Assembly: GCA_020002185.1 (NCBI GenBank)
Contig: CM034531.1
Span: 40,406,365-40,470,364 of the forward strand
Reading direction: 5' to 3'
Length of the DNA: 64,000 bases
DNA from: Paraescarpia echinospica
Taxonomy: Eukaryota > Annelida > Polychaeta > Sabellida > Siboglinidae
In this document: positions 36,286 to 48,600 of the stretch, piece after piece
Position numbering within the stretch: the stretch's first letter is position 1
Layout of the letters: each line of letters starts with the position of its first letter
Program-made: the position numbers and the translations under genes
The notes under the pieces: generated by a model
Databases searched by the model: none
Told to the model about the DNA's origin: nothing
What the model saw: the letters and a program-made list of their open reading frames with translations, nothing else

Positions 36286-36293
36286 ACCTTTAA

Positions 36294-36510
36294 AAATCCT
36301 GATTTTTTTGTTTTTTATTTTTGTGGAATTCCAGGTGTTTTTTAGTATCCGGAATGCTGTTCGTGCCTTGCCCACTCTTGCAGCAACATCTGCCTCTGTA
36401 CCACCTTGTTTGTCTATCACGCTTCCTAAGTAGGTAAAGGAATCCACTTCCTCCAGGGGCTCTTTGCCTGCTATAACTGGGCAGTCATTCCTACTCTGTA
36501 TAAGATTTGC
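36294..36510 (-). pseudogene. RTE LINE fragment upstream of the TTAA-element insertion
   Basis: The minus strand reads EPLEEVDSFTYLGSVIDKQG, then ADVAARVGKARTAFRILKNT and IKNKKIRIF, the RTE region just before the segment found at 31254-31100. Confidence 0.8.
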
Positions 36511-37540
36511 ACATTACTGCACACAGATAGATTTTAATTTGTTTATCATGGATCAATGCATGTTCTACAATTTAATCATGGGTTGCATAAATTTGAAAAT
36601 GGTATCCTTTTGACTAAAATCTATTTAAGAAGGTCCAGCTGTTAGAAAATGATAAAATTTTGTATAGGTGTCTACTGGAAATATATTGAGTGCCCCCCCT
36701 CTCGTCACGTTAAAACCAGCATGCTCCCAAATACACCCAACACAATCCACACAAATAGCTTATTTTGTTATACTCTTTACCTCATTTTGGAATGCACATC
36801 ATCCCATATCCATGAAAAAAGCACAGTTAATCAACTTTATGCATTTTTTTATTTAAAGTTTGTTTTCAAAAGCTCACATGACATTTGGTCACAGGACATT
36901 TATTCATAGGATATTTGCTCACAAGGCATTTGCTTGGGGTCAAAGTAAACAGTGTTAATACTATACATAGAACATAAGTCTTACATGGCTTCTCTGCACC
37001 ACTACCAAATGTTATCATGAAAATTAGTATACTCCACAGTCTCCACTGCTATCCCAGGAGAATCCGGGTTCCATGCTAGATGCTTTGCCAGATAACTTGA
37101 TTTTCATTTACAATAATAGTAATACTAGCAGGTATACATGCATGCCTAGTGACTTGTTCATTTTATTGTCAATATTCGCCATTGTATACAAGCGGGTGCC
37201 TACGTTTTCATCTTTGTACATAGCTCATATTATGCAATATACATACATCAGTGATGCTGTGTTTCTTCATAGATTTTGACCAAATGAATGCCTGAGGGAT
37301 TCATTTGGTCACTCTCAATTAGTATTTGTTAAATGCATAGCTTTGATTTGTGTATGTGCATAACAGGTAAATAAAAAGTGAGAACTGGTTAACAGGAAAT
37401 TATGGCAAGCCCAGGCCACCATCAACCCTTGAGTATCTTGTTCAAGACTTTCAACACATATTAATAAATCAAATGAAACAGTGACAACAACAAGGAATTT
37501 GGTTGGTTCTCAGAGATTCTGCTGCAGTAGCCGAATGAGT
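36511..37540. other. No gene recognised
   Basis: AT-rich spacer between the RTE fragment and the 55-bp satellite. No feature supported apart from TTTATT at 37157, a possible minus-strand poly(A) signal for DALRD3. Confidence 0.4.
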
Positions 37541-37542
37541 GC

Positions 37543-39450
37543 AGTGTGATACTGAAGATACCAAGCTTTATACAAACTGTAATATGCACTACAATGGCAT
37601 GTGATACTGAAGATACCAAGCTTTGTACAAACTGTAATATGCGCTACAATGGCATGTGATACTGAAGATACCAAGCTTTGTACAGACTGTAATATGGTTA
37701 CAATGGCGTGTGATACTGAAGATACCAAGCTTTGTACAAACTGTAATATGCGCTACAATGGCATGTGATACTGAAGATACCAAGCTTTGTACAAACTGTA
37801 ATATGTGCTACAATGGCATGTGATACTGAAGATACCAAGCTTTGTACAAACTGTAATATGCGCTACAATGGCATGTGATACTGAAGATACCAAGCTTTAT
37901 ACAAACTGTAATATGCACTACAATGGCATGTGATACTGAAGATACCAAGCTTTGTACAAACTGTAATATGCGCTACAATGGCATGTGATACTGAAGATAC
38001 CAAGCTTTATACAAACTGTAATATGCACTACAATGGCATGTGATACTGAAGATACCAAGCTTTGTACAAACTGTAATATGCGCTACAATGGCATGTGATA
38101 CTGAAGATACCAAGCTTTGTACAGACTGTAATATGTGTTACAATGGCGTGTGATACTGAAGATACCAAGCTTTGTACAAACTGTAATATGCGCTACAATG
38201 GCATGTGATACTGAAGATACCAAGCTTTGTACAAACTGTAATATGTGCTACAATGGCATGTGATACTGAAGATACCAAGCTTTGTACAGACTGTAATATG
38301 CGCTACAATGGCATGTGATACTGAAGATACCAAGCTTTGTACAGACTGTAATATGCGCTACAATGGCATGTGATACTGAAGATACCAAGCTTTGTACAGA
38401 CTGTAATATGCGCTACAATGGCATGTGATACTGAAGATACCAAGCTTTGTACAAACTGTAATATGTGTTACAATGGCGTGTGATACTGAAGATACCAAGC
38501 TTTGTACAAACTGTAATATGCGCTACAATGGCATGTGATACTGAAGATACCAAGCTTTGTACAAACTGTAATATGTGCTAAAATGGCATGTGATACTGAA
38601 GATACCAAGCTTTGTACAGACTGTAATATGCGCTACAATGGCATGTGATACTGAAGATACCAAGCTTTGTACAGACTGTAATATGCACTACAATGGCATG
38701 TGATACTGAAGATACCAAGCTTTGAACAAACTGTAATATGTGTTATAATGGCGTGTGATACTGAAGATACCAAGCTTTGTACAAAGTGTAATATGTGCTA
38801 CAATGGCATGTGATACTGAAAATACCAAGCTTTGTACATACTATAATATTTGCTTTAATGGTGTGTGATACTGAAGATACCAAGCTTTGTAAAAACTGTA
38901 ATATGCACTACAATGGCATGTGATACTGAAGATACCAAGCTTTGTAAAAACTGTAATATGTGCTACAATGGCATGTGATACTGAAGATACCAAGCTTTGT
39001 ACAAACTGTAATATGTGCTATAATGGCGTGTGATACTGAAGATACCAAGCTTTGTACAGACTGTAATATGTGCTACAATGGCATGTGATACTGAAGATAC
39101 CAAGCTGTGTACAAACTGTAATATGTGCTATAATGGCGTGTGATACTGAAGATACCAAGCTTTGTACAAACTGTAATATGTGCTATAATGGCGTGTGATA
39201 CTGAAGATACCAAGCTTTGTACAAACTGTAATATGTGCTATAATGGTGTGTGATACTGAAGATACCAAGCTTTGTACAAACTGTAATATGTGCTATAATG
39301 GTGTGTGATACTGAAGATACCAAGCTTTGTACAAACTGTAATATGTGCTATAATGGCGTGTGATACTGAAGATACCAAGCTTTGTACAAACTGTAATATG
39401 TGCTATAATGGCGTGTGATACTGAAGATACCAAGCTTTGTACAAACTGTG
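37543..39450. repeat. 55-bp satellite array, about 35 units
   Basis: Head-to-tail 55-bp units built on TGATACTGAAGATACCAAGC, then TTTGTACA(A/G)ACTGTAATATG and a CTACAATGGC(A/G)TG tail. Units are very uniform, with variant positions (TACAAA/TACAGA, CGC/TGC/CAC, GCATG/GCGTG) that recur in blocks. The array ends 35 bp past the DALRD3 stop codon on its 3' side. Because 55 is not a multiple of 3, the ORFs inside are chance. Confidence 0.95.
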
Positions 39451-39484
39451 TGGTGCATTACAGTTTATGATTGATGTTGACATA

Positions 39485-39604
39485 TCATAACTCTGAGATG
39501 GGTTGAATGTTGAGCAGAGTGAGACCGTCACGCATGACTTGTTCCACAGCGTGAAGCAGATGGATGCGGGCATACACAGCCGGCAACAACTTGGGCTGGG
39601 GCTT
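39485..39604 (-). CDS. DALRD3: DALRD3 coding exon 13 and stop
   Basis: 120 bp, acceptor GGTTCCAG, TGA at 39487-39485. VYARIHLLHAVEQVMRDGLT matches human [20 protein letters not shown]. Confidence 0.95.
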   Translation of the reverse strand, partial: KPQPKLLPAVYARIHLLHAVEQVMRDGLTLLNIQPISEL

Positions 39605-42600
39605 CTGGAACCAGCCAAAGCATCAATATGAACTCATGTATATCACACCGAAAAAGGAGTACTGCAACTTTTATAGTGCACCATTCAGTCGTGTAGTACT
39701 CTACATCTGACTCACTCAGGCTCACTGACAGACCCACTCACCATTCAGTCGTTTAGTACTCTACATCTGACTCCCTCACTGACAGACCCACTCACCATTC
39801 AGTCGTTTAGTACTCTACATCCGACTCCCTCACTGACAGACCCACTCACCATTCAGTCATTTAGTACTCTACATCTGACTCCCTCAGGCTCACTGACAGA
39901 CCCACTCACCATTCAGTCGTTTAGTACTCTACATCTGACTCCCCTAATGATAGACCCACTCATTCAAACATCAATGGGATTTCTTTTTGAAGCATTCAGA
40001 CAATTACTGCATAAAATATTCTTATAGTCAAAATGCAGTCAAGTATAGAATGGTACTTAATTGTAAAATAAACAGAGACAATGCTGCCTGAAAGTAGCAC
40101 TAAAATTGACCAGGCATTTTAACCCTTGTTAAGTTAATTGAAAGTCTTCCTCTACTACTGTGGTGCCAAGCCCCATGTATGTTGCAGCACTGCAGCTAAT
40201 TATATTGATGTAAATGTGCATTCATGCTGATATGAGAGATAGTGTCAATACCATACATTATATACTGAAGAAAAGAAACGTTCATTGGTCAGTGAGGGAG
40301 GTAGGGTGTGAGGGAGGTAGAGAGTGAGGGAGGTAGGGTGTGAGGGAGGTAGAGATCTAGGGAGGTAGAGAGTGAGAGAGGTAGAGTGAGGGAGGTAGAG
40401 AGTGAGGGAGGTAGGGTGTGAGGGAGGTAGGGTGTGAGGGAGGTAGATATCTAGGGAGGTAGAGAGTGAGAGAGGTAGAGTGAGGGAGGTAAGGAGTGAG
40501 GGAGGTAGAGTGAGGGAGGGAGAGAGGGCGGGAGAAGGAGGGGGGAGGGAGGGAGTGAGAGAGGGAAGGAGGGATATGATGATGTACTTACGGCCAATAT
40601 CCGGACCCGGTTGTAGTAGGAGCTGAGGTCACGACAGAGGTCATGGAGAAAGTGACAAATCTACAACATATAATAACTACTACACTGACTACAAGATGCA
40701 ACATATCAACAATAAACAAACTAACTCCAGTTACATTTAGCAGTGATCACTTCAGAGGTAATATCCACAAAATACTGAAGGATTCATAGTCAGGTTAGAG
40801 CTGGGTAGTTGCAGAACTCACAAAATATCTCTGAATTTAGTTGCGAGATTGCAAAAAGAAATTTGTTATTACCAGACATGCATGTTTCCTTGAGACCATA
40901 CTGAGGAAAATTGATGACTGAGATATGATGCACATGAAGTCATGATACCCTTTCAACAGCCACGCACACAAACTTATTAAATGTGAAACACAGCACACTG
41001 GGTATCAGCAAAATGCAGAGGAGTGGCTGTCAAAACCAACCTCCCTACATAGGTGTTATATATTGCGCTACCTGAGTTACTACGAATGACACTTCAGCCT
41101 ACGAATGTTCAACGTGGCTCTCTAATCACTACGCATGTGACACTTCAGTGCGAGTTCCGCAATGTCATGCTGACTGCCTGTGTTATCGTCATTAGTTAAA
41201 TAAAGTTTAAATAAACCCTGATACATGACAATAGGTTCATTCCAGAAACATCTGTGCACTGCGCTGGTTTCGACCTCCCATGAAAGGCATGGACAAAGCT
41301 GAACCGTCTGCGAGCAGTAGTTGGAAGATTCAAAGCATCTATGTCTAGTTGGAGACTGTGTGAAAGTGCTGCATGCGAATGTGGTGTGGACCAACAATCA
41401 GCAGACCACATTATCAGCCACTGCACTCTCTACCGTGCTCCAAATAGAGGGACTGGCATCGCCGAGCTGGACTTGGCAACCCGGGAGTGGCTGCTCAACA
41501 ACACATTGCAAGTCTAGGCTGTAGGCACATACGAGAAGGAGTTGTCTTTAATTTGATTCTCCTAACATGTAAAATAATGCAATGAGACCTACAAAATTGT
41601 AGTTTTTAAGGAAATGTGTGTCAATTGCAAATATGCATCGTCATGCACGCTAGACAACAGCCGAATGCTGAAAATTATTTCAAATATTTGGCTGCCTGAT
41701 GTGAACTCACCTTGTGACTCTGAATATCAGCCTTCAGTTGGTTTGGTGTGATGCTGGAGATGGTTTCCATGACAACAGATGGTAAGCTCAAGACATAGTT
41801 GAACAATAATGTCCATTCAACCTACAAATGGAACAAGAGCTATTCACTACACAAAAGCTGTCATCTGTCCATCCACATGTATTACTGCATGCAGTGGTGC
41901 ACCCAATGTCCAGTGTGCACACACGGATGGGGGGGAAGACGGGGTAATTTTCTCATTATTTCTTGACACACTGCCACTTGTGAGAGATTTATTCAGCTAA
42001 TGAATGTCTGCACAGTGTGATAAGGACTTGTTCTTTACCTCATCAGTCAATATGCCAAAGTCCACATCCTTCACATCAGGCAGGGCAGGGTAGGTGCCTA
42101 TAAGAAACAATGTTAACTTTATTTATTACTGATGCTTGTGGTTGGACAAATTTACACAAAACTCACACTTTCATCACATGCCACATACCCGATTCTCACA
42201 CACCCCATACCTCAGACAACTGTAGAAATCTAGCAATAGTTGACAATGTAGTTAGCTTACATACCCTGGTTGACTGCCACGTCAAAGTTCGCTAAGAGTG
42301 ACACAAGGCGGGCGTAGTTGTACATGACAAAAACTCCAGGAAGATGCTGTATCTCGTACACATTGTCACTGTCACATCCACCAAGCTTCACCTGTTCAAA
42401 TCGATACCAAAACTATGATATACAACAGGAAGAAAGAGCACAATGATTCTTCAACAGAGCTTCTGTCACCATGCAGGAAATGAACAAAGTACTTTTGTCA
42501 ACCAGATATCAAACTACCAATGTGAATTGGGATGGTGTTGTCTATAATCAGTGCTAACCTAATGTTCTTGCCAAACAACCGGCTGTGGCCTCACTGAAGC

Positions 42601-45600
42601 ATGTTTCACACCTCAGTCACACTGAGATTATTACAGACCATTGTATCTCATATGAGAACCAGGCCCAGTTTATCTAGTCACCAAAGCACTGTATAAACAG
42701 ACATCATAACTTGTTTAGACATTATAGGCAACATTTTGAAACTACAACCATAAATACTTGACACACATGTACATTATAAATATTCCCACCTGATGTTTGC
42801 AAGATGTCATGAGGAATTGGAATTTAATTCCAACCATTGTTAGAGCAGTGATCTTCTCCTTCCACTGGGGTTCTACCAACAAATACAGTGTTTGCATAAA
42901 AAAATATGTTTCTTTATGACAATAATGTCAACAACTATGTCTAAATACCTAGATATGAGCTTCATGACAGATGCACTGCTTCATAATTATTTTTAGAGTC
43001 TTGTCTTAAGAACACGTCCTTTTTAAGCATCGTCTGTATTACTGCAGTCCGGTGGTGGCAGGGATTTGGTGCACATGTCTGTGTCTGCTGCAAATGTCTT
43101 CCATCGTGCCTTCCAAAAGTTCCATCTCTTAGCAGGTTTGCTTTCTGTTGGCGCCACCAAGAATGGTGGACAGATGTGTGAGGGTCGATGCAGTGACCAT
43201 GGGAACTTTCCTAGGACACGTCTTTCTGGTAGCGATTCTTCTCTGTTTTGACAAACGAAGGCAAGGTCTGGATTTAATGTTGTGTTCCAGTGTCCGGAGT
43301 GAAAGGAGTCTGGTTCCTTCGGGTTGTGTAGTAAGGTCAGATCATTGGCAAATGCCCAGTCTTATAAAGCATACTGCGACATGTTAACAAATGCAGTAAA
43401 GCAAAACATCCCTCGAGGCTGCCGAAAGCATTATATCCCATGCTAAATAATGAATGTCAAAAACTTTACGATGAACACATGTCATCTTCAAGAACAAACA
43501 CACATGTGACAGCCAACGTCCCTGGGCAGAGACTGTGGAGTCAATCGACTTTACTCACTCAAGCCGAAGGGCATGGCAGACAGTCAACTGCTTCATTGGC
43601 AGAACACCAACTCACACTAAATGCTCAGTGACAGCTAATACCATCATGTTGCAACTCATGCAGAATGAAAAATCGTCAAACATGGACCGCAACTTCACAA
43701 GAAAAGTGCACATGGATCTATCTGCATTACAGAAAGCAGCAAGTGCCGACATGAATCTGTCACGGGCCTTCACTGAAGAAGAAATAACAATGGCATTCAA
43801 ACGACTAAAAAGCGGAAAGGCCGACCTGATGGCCTATACCCAGAGTTCATCATTGAACATGGAAGTAAGGCTACCGCCTGGCTAAAATATTCCTGTCAAC
43901 GTGCATGATCTGAAACAGGATACCAAAGCTATGGAGACAAGTCACTGTAGTGGCTATCCCAAAGTCTAACAAACCTAAGGATAACACCAAGAGCTATAGA
44001 CCAATATCTCTGCTCTGCGCCCCTACAAGATCCTCGAGAGACTCGTATATGGACGCATCGAGCCAGTCATCGACCCACAATTACAAGAAGAGCAAGCTGG
44101 CTTCAGACGCGGAAGGTCGACAACAGATCAAATGACTCTTCTACATAGAAGACAGCTTCCTAGCCAACAAAAAAGGTGGTGCCATATTCGTCGACTTGAC
44201 AGCTGCCTATGACACCGTGTGGCACCAAGACCTGCAACTCCAGCTCCTGCAGACCCTACCAGACAAACGAATGGTTAGCTTCATTATGCAAATGATCTCC
44301 AACTGAAGCTTTGTACTGAAGACCAGCGATGGACAACGAAGCAGACTCGGACGACTAAAGAATGGTGTTCCACAAGGTTCTGTCCTAGCACCACTTCTCT
44401 TTAATATCTACATCTACAATCTGCCTGAAACAACCTCAAAGATGAATGGATATGTGGTCAACCTCACAATCTTAATGAGGCACAGGCAATAGTCCCATGT
44501 TGTGACTGGTCTCACACGAGACATGAACATCCTCTCCACATACCTGAAACAATGGCAATTGAAACTCGGTGAGAAAAAAACGGTCTCTGTCTTGGCATTA
44601 GTGTACGTGCCAGCAGAATAATGTGCACCGGTGTGGTGCAGAAGTGCACAAACATCAAAACTGGACGCCAGCATCAACAACTCCCTACGAGTTGTCACTG
44701 GATGTTTAAGAGCAACAAAATTTGAACACTTATCGGTACTTGCAGGCATTGCACCACCGACACTTCAAAGACAGGTAGCTGTGCTGGCCTTGGGCAAGCG
44801 TGCAAAAAACACTGACCATCTACTATATAACATTTGCTCAGAAAGGGCTAGTGTACAGCGCCTGAAGTCACGACACACTTTCAACAGCCAAGCACATGAA
44901 CTCATGAAATGTCTGGGCCCCAGTGAAACAACAGCATACTGGATATCAACCAAATGGAGAGAGGACTGGCCGTCCAAACCAACCTCCCTACATAGGTTCA
45001 TTCCAGAACCATCTGTGCACTGTGCTGGTTCCGACCTCCCGCAAAAGGCTTGGACGAAGCTAAACCGCCTGCGAACGGGAGTTGGACGTTTCAATGCTAG
45101 TATGCACAGTTGGGGACTATGTGAAAGTCCTAGTTGTGAATGCAGTGCAGCCATACAAACAACGGACCACATTATTAGCCACTACACTCTCTACGGTGCT
45201 CCACACGGAGAGACTGGTATTGCCGAGCTGGACTTGGCAACCGGGGAGTGGCTGCTCAACAACACTCTGCAAGTCTAGGCAGTAGACAAATGCGAGAAGA
45301 AGAATACATGTCCTGGCTGGAAAATTGTCATATTCTCCTGATGCAACAATGTATCTTGGAGGACATGTGTTCTCATGAGAAACAGGGGCCAGTATAAGTA
45401 AACAGTTATTGATGAATGCATTTCATATACATTACTTGGAACAATTACAGATAATAGGAAGTCCCCCATGGCATACTGTTTTATACAAATGTCATAGTCA
45501 TATTTATTCATTCCAAGAATAGAAAGTACATTTCATCATATCACAGCTAATTAAAAATGTTCAACTAAATAAATGGATGTGTTACGAAACAGTTTTGTAA

Positions 45601-48600
45601 TTAGTTTTAATTAGTTTGACAGTGGGGGACTGCAGAAGGTCGGCCTAGTGCAACTTACATAACGAGTTGTTATGTAACACGTCAAGTCTGGTAGTTAAGA
45701 ATACACTGGGCGTTTTTACATTTTGGAGCTCTGCATTCGGAGTAGACAGCGGCAACTGTGTGGTGCAGCTAGGCGAGGATAGGAGGGAGTTGATGACCTG
45801 CAAGGGAGCCATAGGATTGGCTAGCAGTGTCATGTGCGGAGGTGTAGCAACGTAGATGGCTGCTAAATAGAGTTTGGAACTCAGCGCGGACGGTGACGGT
45901 TGTAGTGTATGGCTGGCAGAATGACGTGGGGTCACGTAGTGAGAGATTGTAGTTCTGAATAAAAACGTGTTGTTGCCACACTCCAGAGTGAAGTGGCCAA
46001 CACATGTGTTGTGTTGCGGCTTTGTTAATAATGAATCTTGGATTTCGTTACAGAAGCATAGCTGAAATTAATAAATATATTTGAAGAATAATGTTCAAGC
46101 ACTGTACTTACTTAATGCCATGTCTCCATACTTGAGTGTGGCAGCTCTTTCCACCTGTATTCTCCTCTGACTAGGAACAGGAGGCATAAACAATTCATCA
46201 AAGTCTTTCTAGGCTATGTTGAGTGTGCATAATAGATTGACACTTCATATCCTGTTTTACAAAATCTTATATCGTAGTTGAAATTGATGAAACCAATGTG
46301 CTATTTTAAAGAGGATGTTGTTTTCATTATTGTTATTATCATTACTGTTATTATCATTATTGTTATTATCATTACTGTTATTATCATTATTGATATTATC
46401 ATTACTAATTGGCTCACCAGAAGAACTTCCAACTGACTTACCTGAAGAGTTGATGAAATGAAGTCCCGCCCGACGTTACTTCCCCATGCACCAAATGCAC
46501 CTAGAGTGAAGCAACGGCAGTGACTTTTGGTGGAAATGATCCTCTCTGGCCCACCTACCCACACTCAATACATAGTTGGCTCACAATAAATGTAGGTGAA
46601 ATAAGACTCAATTAAGTAACTAATAATTAACTTTACTTTAGATGTTATTTTATTCATTCGTAGTGAATCCATGACACATATAATAGTAATTATTACACAT
46701 ATTGAAAACAATGATTTTTACAATGAAGTCATTAGAATCCATTGCAAAATGTTAGTTCCATAGTGTCATAAAAATACATCAATCAAGATTAAGGGTTCCT
46801 TATTGGGGCACAAACACAAGTTAATGATCACCTGGGGTTGTAGACAGTAGGGTGTCAGTCTGATGTAAATGTGACATTTGACATTCATAGCTGCTGCTAA
46901 TGTAAACCAACTGCTCAATTCACCATGAGTGATCGGAGCTTTAGTTCAACGAGTGTCAGCAATACTCAGACCTTTGAAAATAAACTCCTTGTTTTGTAAG
47001 ACAATTTTACCTGACAGGTGGGAGCCGTAGTCTCTGAGAGAATGCGCCAGGCCATGTCCACCTGCTGCTGTCTGAAGCTGTGTTGACTGGACACCACGTG
47101 TATGGTCAGTTGGGGTCCCTGGACACACAGCACGGAGAGACAGCACACAATAATGATGTTGTTTATAGTCAACATATATGATAGCACACAATAATGATGT
47201 TGTTTATAGTCAATATATATATGACATCACAGAATAATGATGTTGTTTATTGTCAACATATATGACATCACACAATAATGATGTTGTTTATAGTCAACAT
47301 ATATGACATCACACAATAATGATGTTGTTTATAGTCAATATATATATGACATCACAGAATAATGATGTTGTTTATTGTCAACATATATGACATCACAGAA
47401 TAATGATGTTGTTTATTGTCAACATATATGACATCACACAATAATGATGTTGTTTATTGTCAACATATATGACATCACATAATAATGATGTTGTTTATTG
47501 TCAACATATATGACATCACACAATAATGATGTTGTTTATAGTCAACATATATGATAGCACACAATAATGATGTTGTTTATAGTCAATATATATATGACAT
47601 CACAGAATAATGATGTTGTTTATTGTCAACATATATGACATCACACAATAATGATGTTGTTTATAGTCAACATATATGATAGCACACAATAATGATGTTG
47701 TTTATAGTCAATATATATATGACATCACAGAATAATGATGTTGTTTATTGTCAACATATATGACATCACACAATAATGATGTTGTTTATAGTCAATATAT
47801 ATATGACATCACAGAATAATGATGTTGTTTATAGTCAATATATATATGACATCACAGAATAATGATGTTGTTTATTGTCAACATATATGACATCACACAA
47901 TAATGATGTTGTTTATAGTCAACATATATGATAGCACACAATAATGATGTTGTTTATAGTCAATATATATATGACATCACACAATAATTATGTTGTTTAT
48001 AGTCAATATATGACATCAAACATAGATAAACCAGCAACAAATGTACAACTCAAAACATGTCCAAAAACACTAAATTCAATGGTCGTTTACACCTTTTGGC
48101 TAATCTGATATAAGCAATCTTGGTATTATCAAGTATTTTCCCAATAACCAGTCATAAAACAACCGATCTACAATCGTGTAGATTTTGGTATTCTATATAG
48201 CAGGTACTTCCAAACGATGTTAGATATGGATACTAAGTTCACCAATCTTCCGATTGTGGCACCACTTTCAAATTTGCCTACGTTTAGCTCCACACACTTT
48301 TAGATGCAGCTAAAACTGACATTCTTGAAGTCAGCGTGACATAACAATCATGTAAACTAACCAGTATACGGAGACAATTTACCCTTAGTCTTCAATGCTT
48401 GGTTGATTTAAATAATCGTGACTAGCTCTACAAGGACACAAGTGACACTAACTCCGCAAGGACACAGGTGACACTGGCTGCACAAGGATACATGTGAAAC
48501 TAGCTGCAAAGGACACTAGTGACACTGGCTCCACAAGGACACAACTGAGACTAACTCCACAATGACACAAGTGGCACTAGCTTCACAAGGACACAGGTGA

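Larger units (their letters stand above)
31255..36289. mobile_element. 5035-bp TIR element with TTAA target duplication, no transposase seen
   Basis: The left end AGGTACTCAACCAATTCG (31255-31272) is the inverted repeat of the right end, whose reverse complement is AGGTCTTTAACCAATTCG (36272-36289). Similarity continues into a TTTGCTC(A/C)TCGC block. TTAA is duplicated at 31251-31254 and 36290-36293. Outside, an RTE LINE frame is restored on removal (IRIF joined to NSNVKSV). TTAA duplication is used by piggyBac and Kolobok elements; AGGT...ACCT ends fit the 5'-RR...YY-3' pattern of Kolobok better than the CCY start of piggyBac. No transposase ORF was found, so it is probably non-autonomous. The copy at 1-12702 confirms it is repeated. 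Confidence 0.8.

Noticed and set aside
37510..37783. Repetitive ORFs (CTKLGIFSIT-type) on the minus strand
   Set aside because: They are translations of the 55-bp satellite; the unit length is not a multiple of 3, so no stable protein repeat exists.
37543..39450. Regular repeats could suggest a CRISPR array
   Set aside because: Units are head-to-tail 55-mers without unique spacers, and the context is a spliced eukaryotic locus.
46301..46435. IMIITVMIITIMII-type peptide at the end of a minus-strand ORF
   Set aside because: It is a microsatellite translation beyond the DALRD3 exon 6 donor, not a transmembrane segment.
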